A stretch of DNA of 64,000 bases from Candidatus Fluviicola riflensis (GCA_002243285.1 CP022585.1:3088641-3152640); one strand, 5' to 3'. Shown: positions 7,521-17,116, counted from the stretch's first letter. The notes: generated by a model not told the origin, from the sequence alone. Program-made: numbers and translations.

Positions 7521-7560
7521 ACTTTGTAAATGATATTATTCACGAATAAAATTACAAAGT
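7521..7560 (+). promoter_or_regulatory. Inverted repeat in the leader of the ice-binding adhesin gene
   Basis: Perfect 9-bp arms ACTTTGTAA (7521-7529) and TTACAAAGT (7552-7560) with 22 nt between; the right arm ends 3 bp before the ATG. It could be an operator over the promoter, or an RNA hairpin that hides the translation start. The half-site resembles the ACTTTG-N5-CAAAGT operators at 22.8 and 23.7 kb, but the spacing differs. Confidence 0.4.
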
Positions 7561-7563
7561 CAT

Positions 7564-10500
7564 ATGAAACAACACTTACTATACATTTTTTTGGCTACCA
7601 TACTTTTGATGCTACCCAAACTATCTACCGCTCAGGCTCCCACATTGGGAACAGTGGCAGATTTCGTACTCTTTTCTTCCTCTGGCGCAGTCACTAATAC
7701 AGGTACCACGCGCCTTACTGGAAATATAGGGACCAACCTTGGTGCCAGCACCGGGTTCGGGAATATTGACGGCGTGATACACGACCAGGACGCAGCAAGT
7801 TTGCAAGCTACAGTAGACCTTACTTCTGCTTACAATCAGTTAAACGCCGCAGTTCCTACACTTTTTCCGGGAGCTGCACTGGGAAACGGACAAACCCTGA
7901 ATGTGGGTGTCTATTCCATTGCTACAGCTGCTACCATCAATCTGGACCTCAACCTGGATGCCCAGGGTGATCCGAATGCGGTTTTTATCTTTCAAATAAA
8001 CGGTTCGTTATCTACCGGAGTCGGAGCAAAAATACATTTGCTCAACGGTGCTCAGGCATGTAACGTATTTTGGAAAGTGGAAGGTTTGGTAAGCATAGCT
8101 GCCGGAACCACTATGCGCGGAACCATTATTGCCAACAATGCCGATATCACAATGGCCATCGGCGATACGTTGGAAGGAAGGGCACTTTCAACCAACGGTG
8201 TGATCTCAGTAGACGACCTCAGAGCCTGGACACCACTTGGCTGTGGAACTCCGGCTTTAATGGGGCCGGCGAGTCCCGTTCTTGGAACAACCGAATGTTT
8301 TGCGTTGCTTTCTGCAACCGATCCTGTAACCAATAGTGGAACCACAAACATAACCGGTGATGTCGGAACCAATACTGGCACAACAACAGGTTACAATCCG
8401 TTGTTAGTCATCGGAACAATTCACGGTGTTCCTGACGGTGTAACCGCACAGGCTGCCACCGATTTCACCGTAGCTTACAATTACCTGAATACGCTTCCGT
8501 ATGACATTGAACTGTTATTTCCGGCACAATTCGGCAATGGTTTGATATTAACGCCTCATGTGTACCAGTTAAACGGTGCCACAACACTTACCGATACACT
8601 TTACTTAGACGCTCAGGGAAATCCGAACGCTGTTTTTGTGATCCAGGTAAACGGTTCATTTGGAGCCCTGACATCTTCGAATGTGGTTTTGCAAAATGGT
8701 GCATTGGCTGAAAACGTGTATTGGAAAATAGACGGCATCACCAACATCAGCAACAATTCCGTTTTTAACGGATCAATTATTTCGCAAGACGACATCAACT
8801 TATTTCCAGGTGCAGTTATCAACGGACGTGCTTTAACAGGAGCGGGGGCAATAAATACCACTGCTGTTACAGTAAACACACCAACAAATTGTGCACCATA
8901 TACTGTGACAGAACCAACAGATCAAACTGTTTGTTCAGGCAATTCAGCCAGCTTTAGTGTTACAGCAACAGGGGTGGGACTCACCTATCAATGGCGAAGA
9001 GGAAATGTCAATTTGGTTGACGGCGGGAACATTTCAGGGGCCACAACTTCTGTATTGACGATTAACCCGGCAAGTGCGCTGGATGCTGCCAACGATTACA
9101 ACGTGATCATTAGTGGGTCATTTGTGCCTGACGATACAACCAACTATGTTTCATTAACGATTCTATCTTCTCCTGCCATTACAACACAACCTGTTGATAT
9201 GACAGTATGCTCCGGTGATTCGGCTGCTTTCACAGTTGTTGCAACTGGTTCGAACTTAACTTACCAATGGCGTTTGGGAGCAGTTCCTATCGCTAACGGC
9301 GGTGCTGTTTCAGGAGTGGACAACGATACATTGATCATCAATCCTGCAACGGCATTGAATGCCGGAACGGACTACAATGTGGTGGTTACAGGAAGCTGCG
9401 CACCAAGTGTTACTTCCGGCACTGTGCAATTGATCATCAATACCGCACCTGTGATTAGCACACAACCAACAAATGACACGGTATGTGCAGGAAATCCTGC
9501 CAGTTTCTCTGTGGTTTCTTCAGGATTGGGATTGACTTACCAATGGAAAAAAGGAGCAGCAGACATCGTAAACGGGGGTGCTTACTCAGGTGCTACATCA
9601 GCCAACCTGACAATCAATCCGGCAACAACAGCTGATATTGCAACCGATTACTACGTGGTGGTTTCAAACGGGTGTCAGCCTAATGATACTTCTGTTATGG
9701 TATCCTTGCAAGTAGACACATTAACAACCATTACTGCACAACCTACCGACCAAACAGCATGTGTGGGTGATTCTGTCGCTTTCACAGTTGTTCCGGCTGG
9801 TTCTGGAGTAACCTACCAATGGCGAATCGGATTAGTCAATCTTGTCGATGGTGGTTCTTATTCAGGTACCAATAACGATACCCTGATCATTGATCCGGTA
9901 AGCGCAGTACATGCTTCAACAAACTACAATGTAGTGGTGACTGGAGTTTGTGTACCTCCTATTGTTTCCAATAATGTGGAATTGATAGTTAATACTCCGC
10001 CGGTTATTTCAACACAACCAACTGATCAAACAGTGTGCGAAGGTAGCCCAGTTACTTTCTCGACCGCGGCTTCTGGTTCCGGCTTGACTTACCAATGGAG
10101 AAAAGGAGCGGCTAACGTTACAAACGGTGGTGCGATTTCAGGAGCTACAACTTCTACACTTACAATAAATCCTGTAGCGTTTGCTGACGCAGCGACTGAT
10201 TACTACGTGATCGTTTCAGGTGCTTGTGCGCCGAATGATACATCGAACTTAGTTTTCTTAGAAGTCGATACAGTGACAGCTATTACAACACAACCAATCG
10301 ATATCACGGCTTGTTCCGGTGATTCAATTGCGTTCGTGGTGGTTGCAGAAGGTTCAGGTTTAACATACCAATGGCAACTCGGAGGCCTTCCGCTAATTGA
10401 CGGTGGTTCGGTTTCGGGTTCAACCAACGATACATTATTCATCAATCCGGCAACGGCATTGAATGCAGGAACGAACTACAACGTTGTGGTTACAGGAAGC

Positions 10501-12840
10501 TGCGTACCAAGTGTTACTTCCAATGATGTGGAATTGACCATCAATGAGCTGCCGGTGATTACAACACAACCGACAGACCAAACAGTGTGTGAAGGTAGCC
10601 CTGTTACATTCTCGACAGTTGCGACCGGAACAGGTTTGACTTACCAATGGCAAGTAGGCGGAGTTGATATCACTGATGGTGGTTCTGTTTCAGGAGCGAC
10701 AACTTCTTCGTTGACCATCAATCCAGTAGCATTTGCTGACGCAGCAACTGATTACAGTGTGATTGTTTCCGGTGCTTGTGCGCCGAATGATACATCGAAC
10801 TTAGTTTTCTTAGAAGTCGATACAGTGACAGCTATTACAACACAACCAATCGATATCACGGCTTGTTCCGGTGATTCAATTGCGTTCGTGGTGGTTGCAG
10901 AAGGTTCAGGTTTAACATACCAATGGCAACTCGGAGGCCTTCCGCTTATTGATGGAGGTTCGGTTTCGGGCGCCAATAATGATACGTTGATTATCAATCC
11001 TGCAACGGCATTGAATGCCGGAACGGACTACAATGTGGTGGTTACAGGAAGCTGCGCACCAAGTGTTACTTCCGCAGATGTGGAGCTGGCTATCAACACC
11101 CCGGTGGTGATTACAACACAACCGACAGACCAAACAGTTTGTGATGGTAGCTCTGTTACTTTCACAGTTGGTGCAACAGGTTCAGGATTAACGTACCAAT
11201 GGAGAGAAGGATCATCTGATGTTACGGATGGCGGTTCGATCTCAGGAGCAACAACTTCTACCCTGATGATCAATCCTGCAACATTCAGTGATGCGGCGAC
11301 TGATTACTACGTAGTGGTTTCAAACGCTTGTCAGCCAAATGACACCTCTGTTATGGTTTCATTGCAAGTGGATTCGATTACAACCATTACCACAATTCCG
11401 GTTGATATCACAGCCTGTGAAGGTGATTCGGTCGCTTTCATTGTGGCTGCAACAGGTTCAAACTTAACATATCAATGGCAACTTGGAGCAACGCCTATCA
11501 CTGACGGTGGAGAAGTTTCCGGTTCGAACAACGACACCTTAATTATCAATCCTGCAACGGCATTGAACGCGGCTAACAACTACAACGTAGTAGTGACAGG
11601 AAGTTGTGCACCAAGCGTTACTTCCGCAGATGTGGAATTGACAATCAATACTGCACCTGCAATTACAACGCAGCCGACAGATCAAACAGTGTGTGAAGGA
11701 AATTCAGTCACATTCTCGACCGTGGCTTCAGGATCGAACCTGACATACCAATGGAGAAAAGGATCGACCAATATCACCAACGGTGGTGCGATTTCTGGCG
11801 CTACAACGGCCAATCTGACGATCAATCCAACTGCCTTCAGTGACATTGCAACCGATTACAACGTGGTGATCTCAGGCTCTTGTCCGTCAAACGACACTTC
11901 AGTCATGGCTTCATTGCAGGTTGATACACTTTCAGTGATTGTGACGCAGCCAATTGATGTGGTCGCCTGTTCAGGCGATTCAGTCACCTTTGAAGTTGTT
12001 GCGGAAGGTTCAAACCTTTCCTACCAATGGCGAAGAGGATTGATCAACCTGGTTGACGGCGGAAATATTTCAGGAGCTACAACACCTACGTTGATGATCA
12101 ATCCGGTGGCGGCTTCCGATGCAGCAACCGACTACAATGTGATCATTACAGGAGGTTGTGTGTCACCGCTTACCTCAATTAATGTGGAACTGGATGCTTC
12201 CGATTGTTTCAACGATCTGAGTGTTGTGAAAACAGCATCAACGATGGAGCCGACGGTTGGTACAAACATGACTTTCATGATTGTTGCAAGTAATATCGGT
12301 GGAAATGCGACCAATGTAACGGTGACTGACATTCTGCAAAGCGGTTATACATACGAGTCATACACTGCCACAACGGGTACATTTGATCCGTCAACAGGAG
12401 TATGGACTATCGGTACCATGGCTGACTCCAGTTCTGAAACACTCACCATTGAAGTGTTGGTAAACGAGAACGGGGACTATTTCAACACGGCCGTTATTGC
12501 CGGTAACGGAGACAGCTCTCCGGGCAACAACACTTCGACTGTAGAGCCAATACCGGTTCACCTGAATATCCCTGAAGGGTTTTCACCGAATGGAGATGAT
12601 GTGAATGATGTATTCGTGATCCGCGGAATCGAAAACTTCCCGACTAATGAGATCCAGATATTCAATCGTTGGGGAACGCTGGTTTTCGAAGCTAGTCCTT
12701 ACCAGGATAACTGGGATGGAACGTCCAATTCGGGTGCCAATGTAGGCGGTGATGTTTTACCGGTGGGCACTTATTTCTATGTGATTGAACTAGGCGACGG
12801 AAACGAGGCGAAAAAGGGAACCGTTTATCTGAACAAGTAA
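7564..12840 (+). CDS. Giant T9SS-exported adhesin with two ice-binding (DUF3494) domains and 12 Ig-like repeats
   Basis: 1758 residues. A Sec signal peptide (about 1-25, ending T-A-Q-A) is followed by two DUF3494 ice-binding-like domains (about 27-227 and 235-440). Each shows D-A-Q-G-x-P-N-A-V-F-x-x-Q-x-N-G-S and N-G-A-x-A-x-N-V-x-W-K. Twelve Ig-like repeats of 92 residues follow (about 443-1546), then a DUF11 domain (about 1550-1660) and a CHU_C/gliding type B sorting domain (about 1665-1758) with F-S-P-N-G-D-x-x-N-D and N-R-W-G. DUF3494 proteins bind ice crystals or act as adhesins. By architecture this is a long stalk presenting two such domains at the cell surface. PorP/SprF and an OmpA protein follow at once, the usual partners for type B cargo. 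Confidence 0.93.
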   Translation: MKQHLLYIFLATILLMLPKLSTAQAPTLGTVADFVLFSSSGAVTNTGTTRLTGNIGTNLGASTGFGNIDGVIHDQDAASLQATVDLTSAYNQLNAAVPTLFPGAALGNGQTLNVGVYSIATAATINLDLNLDAQGDPNAVFIFQINGSLSTGVGAKIHLLNGAQACNVFWKVEGLVSIAAGTTMRGTIIANNADITMAIGDTLEGRALSTNGVISVDDLRAWTPLGCGTPALMGPASPVLGTTECFALLSATDPVTNSGTTNITGDVGTNTGTTTGYNPLLVIGTIHGVPDGVTAQAATDFTVAYNYLNTLPYDIELLFPAQFGNGLILTPHVYQLNGATTLTDTLYLDAQGNPNAVFVIQVNGSFGALTSSNVVLQNGALAENVYWKIDGITNISNNSVFNGSIISQDDINLFPGAVINGRALTGAGAINTTAVTVNTPTNCAPYTVTEPTDQTVCSGNSASFSVTATGVGLTYQWRRGNVNLVDGGNISGATTSVLTINPASALDAANDYNVIISGSFVPDDTTNYVSLTILSSPAITTQPVDMTVCSGDSAAFTVVATGSNLTYQWRLGAVPIANGGAVSGVDNDTLIINPATALNAGTDYNVVVTGSCAPSVTSGTVQLIINTAPVISTQPTNDTVCAGNPASFSVVSSGLGLTYQWKKGAADIVNGGAYSGATSANLTINPATTADIATDYYVVVSNGCQPNDTSVMVSLQVDTLTTITAQPTDQTACVGDSVAFTVVPAGSGVTYQWRIGLVNLVDGGSYSGTNNDTLIIDPVSAVHASTNYNVVVTGVCVPPIVSNNVELIVNTPPVISTQPTDQTVCEGSPVTFSTAASGSGLTYQWRKGAANVTNGGAISGATTSTLTINPVAFADAATDYYVIVSGACAPNDTSNLVFLEVDTVTAITTQPIDITACSGDSIAFVVVAEGSGLTYQWQLGGLPLIDGGSVSGSTNDTLFINPATALNAGTNYNVVVTGSCVPSVTSNDVELTINELPVITTQPTDQTVCEGSPVTFSTVATGTGLTYQWQVGGVDITDGGSVSGATTSSLTINPVAFADAATDYSVIVSGACAPNDTSNLVFLEVDTVTAITTQPIDITACSGDSIAFVVVAEGSGLTYQWQLGGLPLIDGGSVSGANNDTLIINPATALNAGTDYNVVVTGSCAPSVTSADVELAINTPVVITTQPTDQTVCDGSSVTFTVGATGSGLTYQWREGSSDVTDGGSISGATTSTLMINPATFSDAATDYYVVVSNACQPNDTSVMVSLQVDSITTITTIPVDITACEGDSVAFIVAATGSNLTYQWQLGATPITDGGEVSGSNNDTLIINPATALNAANNYNVVVTGSCAPSVTSADVELTINTAPAITTQPTDQTVCEGNSVTFSTVASGSNLTYQWRKGSTNITNGGAISGATTANLTINPTAFSDIATDYNVVISGSCPSNDTSVMASLQVDTLSVIVTQPIDVVACSGDSVTFEVVAEGSNLSYQWRRGLINLVDGGNISGATTPTLMINPVAASDAATDYNVIITGGCVSPLTSINVELDASDCFNDLSVVKTASTMEPTVGTNMTFMIVASNIGGNATNVTVTDILQSGYTYESYTATTGTFDPSTGVWTIGTMADSSSETLTIEVLVNENGDYFNTAVIAGNGDSSPGNNTSTVEPIPVHLNIPEGFSPNGDDVNDVFVIRGIENFPTNEIQIFNRWGTLVFEASPYQDNWDGTSNSGANVGGDVLPVGTYFYVIELGDGNEAKKGTVYLNK
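8890..12202 (+). repeat. Twelve tandem 276-bp Ig-like coding repeats, in alternating A/B pairs
   Basis: Each unit is 92 codons, beginning with x-I-T-T-Q-P-x-D-x-T-x-C-x-G-x-S and carrying L-T-Y-Q-W in the middle. Odd units carry A-T-T-S-x-L-T-I-N-P. Most even units carry N-D-T-L-I-I-N-P-A-T-A-L-N-A (unit 12 does not). The true period is therefore 552 bp. Positions 10219-10394 and 10771-10946 are identical over 176 bp, exactly 552 bp apart, a sign of recent duplication or gene conversion. Confidence 0.9.
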
Positions 12841-12867
12841 TTTAAAGTACGACTTAAAAAAACGCAT

Positions 12868-13809
12868 ATGAAAACAACAATTAATATAGTTCTGGCGGCA
12901 GTATGCATAGGTTGCAGCTTCATATTACAAGCTCAGCAGAACCCTATGTTTACGCACTACATGTACAACACGCTGTCAGTGAATCCGGCTTATGCCGGTA
13001 GCAGAGAGGCCCTCAGCATCACGGGAATTCACCGGTCACAGTGGGTGGGATTCAGCGGTGCTCCGATGACACAAACCCTTACCCTTCACACCCCGATTTT
13101 CAACAAGCATATCGGGCTTGGGTTAACGGCAATGAATGATAAGATCGGCCCGGTAAACAACACCGGAGTTTCCGGATCGTTTGCCTACATCATGCAAATC
13201 ACCGACCGGTCGAAACTGGCCCTCGGTGTGAGCGGTGGTGTAAACATTCTGCAGGCGGAACTCAATACGCTGGCATTGGATGAGCAGAACGATCCGACTT
13301 TCCTCAACAATATCCGAAACCGCGTCACACCTCAATTCGGGGTGGGCGCGTACTATTCGCGGGAACGTTTTTATGCAGGTATTTCGGTACCTGACCTGGT
13401 GGAAAGTAATTATTCAAGCCTTGAAAATTCAAACGGTGTAGCATTGGTGGGTAAATCAAGAAGGCATTACTTCTTTATTGCCGGAGCGTTGTTTAACCTC
13501 AATCCGGTTCTTGCCCTTAAACCGACTACGCTGGTAAAAGCAACAGCCGGTGCTCCGCTCCAGGTTGACCTGACAGCATCGTTTGTCCTTTACAAAAAAC
13601 TTTCGCTGGGTGCTATGTACCGTACGGGAGATGCTTTTGGCGCACTGATTGGTTTTGATGTTTCGGAACAGTTTCGCATCGGGTATTCCTATGATTTTTC
13701 ATACGGCGTCAGAACGGCAAAGTATAACTCCGGAAGCCATGAAATCATGCTGCGCTACGAGTTCATTTACCCAAGCAAAAAACAAATTCATTCACCCCGA
13801 TATTTCTAA
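12868..13809 (+). CDS. PorP/SprF family type IX secretion outer-membrane protein
   Basis: 313 residues with a signal peptide (about 1-22, ending L-Q-A-Q). The mature start Q-Q-N-P-M-F-T-H-Y-M-Y-N-T-L-S-V-N-P-A-Y-A-G-S is the hallmark of PorP/SprF proteins, and the body alternates hydrophobic beta-strands up to R-Y-E-F near the end. In Flavobacterium johnsoniae SprF is needed to export the adhesin SprB, and type B cargo usually has a dedicated SprF-like partner. It is 27 bp after the adhesin gene and 23 bp before the OmpA gene, so the three form one operon and this is probably the adhesin's own export or anchoring partner. Confidence 0.93.
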   Translation: MKTTINIVLAAVCIGCSFILQAQQNPMFTHYMYNTLSVNPAYAGSREALSITGIHRSQWVGFSGAPMTQTLTLHTPIFNKHIGLGLTAMNDKIGPVNNTGVSGSFAYIMQITDRSKLALGVSGGVNILQAELNTLALDEQNDPTFLNNIRNRVTPQFGVGAYYSRERFYAGISVPDLVESNYSSLENSNGVALVGKSRRHYFFIAGALFNLNPVLALKPTTLVKATAGAPLQVDLTASFVLYKKLSLGAMYRTGDAFGALIGFDVSEQFRIGYSYDFSYGVRTAKYNSGSHEIMLRYEFIYPSKKQIHSPRYF

Positions 13810-13832
13810 GGGCCAACTTAATACGAATTCTC

Positions 13833-15776
13833 ATGAAACAGTTATTGATACTTACCGTCCTTTTATTCGCACTGATACCGGGTAGTTATTCCCAGGAACA
13901 AACAAACCGGGAAACCAAAGGCGACAAATGCTTTTTTATCTACGATTACGAGTGCGCAATCAACTATTACGAGCGTGTTAAAGATGACAAACTGACCACA
14001 ATGGGTCAGCGTCGTCTTGCCGAAAGCCATGCCAACATGGCACATGCCGAAGAAGCAGAAGCAAACTATATCTTACTGTTGGCCCGTTCGGAAGGCGTTC
14101 TTGCAGATGATTATTATGATTATGCAATGTTATTAAAAACAAATGGCAAGATCGACGAATCAAACCGGATAATGGACCAGTATGTAGCCCAAAAACCCGA
14201 CGCTTTACGTGCACAAAGCTATACAACTAATAAAACGAAGCACTCGGAGTACCAAACGGTTAATTCCGACTACACGCTCAGCAATCTGACCATGAACAGC
14301 GGGTCGCAGGATTTCGGAACGGCTTATTTCGGTAATAAAGTAGTGTATACATCGAGTGACAACCCGCCGAAAATGGTGCGGAGAAAATACAATTGGAACG
14401 GCCAGCCGTATCTGAAGTTGTATGTTGCCGAGGTCGAAAATGGCCAGCTGGAAAAACGTGAATGTTTCGATAAAAAATTCCAATCGAAATTGCACGATGG
14501 CCCGGCCAGTTTTAGCAACAACGGTACTTTCATGGCAATGACCATGAATAACCCGGATGATAAAAGCCCCGATAAAATAGTAGAATTGCAGATTTACACC
14601 AGCACATACGGCGGTGAAGAATGGTCAGATCCGGTTCCGTTTACGCACAACCGGGAATCGTATTCGGTAGGCCACCCCTATTTGCTTGCTGATGGAAATA
14701 CGATGTATTTTGTGAGCGATATGCCCGGTGGTTTCGGTGGAGCTGATCTTTACAAAACAACCAGAACAGGCACTGGCCCATGGTCGGAACCGGAAAATCT
14801 GGGTAATCAAATCAATACCGAAGGTGACGAGTTATTCCCTTTCGTTGATGAAACCAACCAGACATTGTGGTTTGCTTCCGACGGACATTTCGGTTTAGGC
14901 GGTTTAGACCTTTTCAGCACCTCATTGAATGGCCGTCAAGCAGTTGAAAATGCCGGAGCGCCGCTGAATAGCCGTTACGACGATTTCGCATTTGTTTCAA
15001 ATGGTGAAATGAACAAGGGATACCTTTCGTCAAACAGGGCTGACGGCAACGGATCGGATGATATTTACTCCTTCACGTCAACTGCGGTAATTCAACGTGA
15101 CAAAGAACTCACCGGGATTACCAAAGACATCAACGGAAAATTCATCGAAGGAGCATTTGTCACTTTGAGAGATGAAAACGATGTAGTATTGGCAACTCAA
15201 ACTGCTGATGGCAGCGGACGGTTTTCCTTCATGGTCGCTCCCGATCAAACGCTTGAACTTATCGGGAATAAAAGTGGTTACCAGGAAGGTATGACCAGCA
15301 CCAACAGCTATGGAACCGAAGATAAAATTGAAGCCGATATCGTATTGCGACTGGAAAAACCTACAGTAACCATTACAGATACGAATGCTACAGCGGTCAA
15401 AGATGAAACTCGAACACTTTCATTAAACCCGATTTATTTTGATTACGACAAATCGGATATTCGTCCTGACGCCGCTGCAGAGCTCGATAAAGTAATTGCC
15501 GAAATGAACAAAAACCCAAACATGCAGATTGAGGTAGTTGCCCACGCCGATTGCCGGGGTACAAATGATTATAACAAAGATTTATCGCAAAGACGGGCCA
15601 ATGCAACACTTCGTTACATCCAGGCCCGTATCACCAAGCCCGATCGTGTTAAGGGGAAAGGGTTAGGTGAATCAAAACCGGTGAACGGCTGTGCGTGTGA
15701 AGGTTCTACCGCTTCATACTGCTCTGAGTCAGAACATCAAAAAAACAGGCGCTCGGAATTTATTGTCAAAAAATAA
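13833..15776 (+). CDS. OmpA-family protein with TPR, PD40 and carboxypeptidase-like regulatory domains
   Basis: 647 residues. In order: signal peptide (about 1-20); helical TPR-like region (about 25-130); PD40/WD40-like propeller repeats (about 155-420) with Y-F-V-S-D-x-P-G-G-x-G-G-x-D-L-Y and L-W-F-A-S-D-G-H-x-G-L-G-G-L-D-L; carboxypeptidase-regulatory beta domain (about 428-505); and an OmpA peptidoglycan-binding domain (about 530-647) with Y-F-D-Y-D-K-S-D-I-R. This is the architecture of PorE-type T9SS periplasmic proteins, which tie the secretion machinery or surface cargo to peptidoglycan. It is third in the adhesin-PorP-OmpA operon and is followed by a terminator. Confidence 0.92.
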   Translation: MKQLLILTVLLFALIPGSYSQEQTNRETKGDKCFFIYDYECAINYYERVKDDKLTTMGQRRLAESHANMAHAEEAEANYILLLARSEGVLADDYYDYAMLLKTNGKIDESNRIMDQYVAQKPDALRAQSYTTNKTKHSEYQTVNSDYTLSNLTMNSGSQDFGTAYFGNKVVYTSSDNPPKMVRRKYNWNGQPYLKLYVAEVENGQLEKRECFDKKFQSKLHDGPASFSNNGTFMAMTMNNPDDKSPDKIVELQIYTSTYGGEEWSDPVPFTHNRESYSVGHPYLLADGNTMYFVSDMPGGFGGADLYKTTRTGTGPWSEPENLGNQINTEGDELFPFVDETNQTLWFASDGHFGLGGLDLFSTSLNGRQAVENAGAPLNSRYDDFAFVSNGEMNKGYLSSNRADGNGSDDIYSFTSTAVIQRDKELTGITKDINGKFIEGAFVTLRDENDVVLATQTADGSGRFSFMVAPDQTLELIGNKSGYQEGMTSTNSYGTEDKIEADIVLRLEKPTVTITDTNATAVKDETRTLSLNPIYFDYDKSDIRPDAAAELDKVIAEMNKNPNMQIEVVAHADCRGTNDYNKDLSQRRANATLRYIQARITKPDRVKGKGLGESKPVNGCACEGSTASYCSESEHQKNRRSEFIVKK

Positions 15777-15800
15777 CATCATAACAGAGTAGCCAAAAAC

Positions 15801-15850
15801 AGGCTGGCGCATTTTTTTCATACTTGGATGCGCTGGCCTTGTTTTTTTTT
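15801..15850 (+). terminator. Rho-independent terminator ending the adhesin operon
   Basis: Arms AGGC..GCGCAT (15801-15812) and ATGCGC..GCCT (15828-15839), with a 2x2 internal mismatch, followed by a nine-T run at 15842-15850. Confidence 0.7.
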
Positions 15851-15961
15851 GTTAAAGGTGGGAATCTTGTAACGATGTGACGTTTCGATGCAACACTTTT
15901 AGTTGACAGGAATGACATATTTGTATAAAGCACAATTTCATGTACAATTAATCCTGGAAAT

Positions 15962-16522
15962 ATGAGACACATCATCACTACACTCCTATTGGCCATGGCT
16001 TGTCATCAGCCTTTACTGGCACAGGAAACCGGCCCCGAAAAGTACGGTTCAACGTTAAACGTCGGGGTGGGAATCGGTTACTACGGTTATGTCGGATATT
16101 CTATTCCTGTGGCTCACGCCAATTGGGAATTTGATGTTGCCCGCAACTTTACACTGGCTCCTTTTATTACCGCACTTTCTTACGAAAACTATTATTACTG
16201 GGGCGATGACGCCAATGAGTTTCGCTATTATGCGTACCGCCGCAACATCATTCCGGTAGGTGTAAAAGGGAGCTATTATTTTGATCAATTGCTTGGTGCG
16301 GGTTCAAAATGGGACTTTTATCTCGCTGCATCACTCGGATGCGCCTTTCGTAGCACAACGTGGGAAGACGGTTATGGTGGTGAATTAACCGTGTCCAATG
16401 GCGCAACCGGAGTTTACTTAGATGGTCATATTGGCGCTGAATATCATTTCAACGAAAGGCTGGGATTATTGCTCGATTTGTCTTCCGGCATTTCAACGAT
16501 TTGCCTTGCTGTGCATTTTTAG
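15962..16522 (+). CDS. Outer-membrane beta-barrel protein, small, unknown
   Basis: 186 residues with a signal peptide (about 1-21, ending L-L-A-Q). The mature part alternates aromatic and small residues (G-V-G-I-G-Y-Y-G-Y-V-G-Y) as in eight-stranded barrels, and includes G-V-K-G-S-Y-Y-F, L-A-A-S-L-G-C-A-F and a near-terminal L-D-L-S-S-G-I-S. The last residue is Phe, as expected for a barrel recognised by BamA. No substrate is evident. It precedes the YtxH operon by 43 bp and may be co-transcribed with it. Confidence 0.7.
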   Translation: MRHIITTLLLAMACHQPLLAQETGPEKYGSTLNVGVGIGYYGYVGYSIPVAHANWEFDVARNFTLAPFITALSYENYYYWGDDANEFRYYAYRRNIIPVGVKGSYYFDQLLGAGSKWDFYLAASLGCAFRSTTWEDGYGGELTVSNGATGVYLDGHIGAEYHFNERLGLLLDLSSGISTICLAVHF

Positions 16523-16565
16523 GCCGAACGATTTTTGACAAAACATCATAAAAACAAAAGAAACA

Positions 16566-16787
16566 ATGGAAAAAGAACAAAGCTCAGGTAACGGAAAAAT
16601 TATAGGTGCATTGATAGTCGGCTTGATCGTTGGCGGTGCATTGGGCGTGTTGTTTGCTCCCGACAAAGGAAGCGTGACGCGTAAAAGGTTATTATCCAAA
16701 GGAGAGGAGGTGAAAGATGAAGTTCAAACAAAACTGCAAGCTCTTGACCATGAAACCAAAAAAGAGCGTGAACATGCAAAAGCTTAG
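16566..16787 (+). CDS. YtxH-domain protein, copy 1
   Basis: 73 residues. One hydrophobic glycine-rich helix (about 11-30, G-L-I-V-G-G-A-L-G-V-L-F-A-P-D-K-G) is followed by a charged helix, the standard YtxH form. YtxH proteins are small membrane-associated proteins linked to general or osmotic stress; their exact role is unknown. The next gene is a clear duplicate (most of residues 10-50 identical or similar), separated by 24 bp. Confidence 0.85.
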   Translation: MEKEQSSGNGKIIGALIVGLIVGGALGVLFAPDKGSVTRKRLLSKGEEVKDEVQTKLQALDHETKKEREHAKA

Positions 16788-16811
16788 TATTCATATATAT
16801 AAAAAACTATC

Positions 16812-17048
16812 ATGGAAGATTCAAACAACACCGGAAAAATAGTAGTCGCGTTATTGGTGGGCGTTGCCATAGGAGGCGCATTAGGTGTGCTTTTTGCACC
16901 TGATAAAGGAAGTGTAACCCGCAGAAAACTGCTTTCGAGAGGCGAAGACCTGAAAGATGCCGTGAGTGACAAACTCACCGGAATGATGGACCACGCCGAA
17001 GAAAAGGTAGAAGAAGGCCAGAAAAAAATAGAAGGTAAACACGCTTAA
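16812..17048 (+). CDS. YtxH-domain protein, copy 2
   Basis: 78 residues with the same G-G-A-L-G-V-L-F-A-P-D-K-G-S-V-T-R block as the gene before it, and a longer acidic/lysine C-terminal helix. The pair is a tandem duplication that has diverged mainly in the tails. It heads, with copy 1, a run that continues into a holin-like protein and a permease, all on the same strand with short gaps. Confidence 0.85.
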   Translation: MEDSNNTGKIVVALLVGVAIGGALGVLFAPDKGSVTRRKLLSRGEDLKDAVSDKLTGMMDHAEEKVEEGQKKIEGKHA

Positions 17049-17116
17049 GTTTACCGGTAAAACATGCCAGGGCCAGGGTTGAATAAATCCTGACCCTGCG
17101 CAATTTATACAAGCGT

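Noticed and set aside
8890..12202. Regular 276-bp repeats considered as satellite DNA or CRISPR
   Set aside because: The frame is intact through all 12 units, which encode Ig-like domains, and spacing is far too long for CRISPR.
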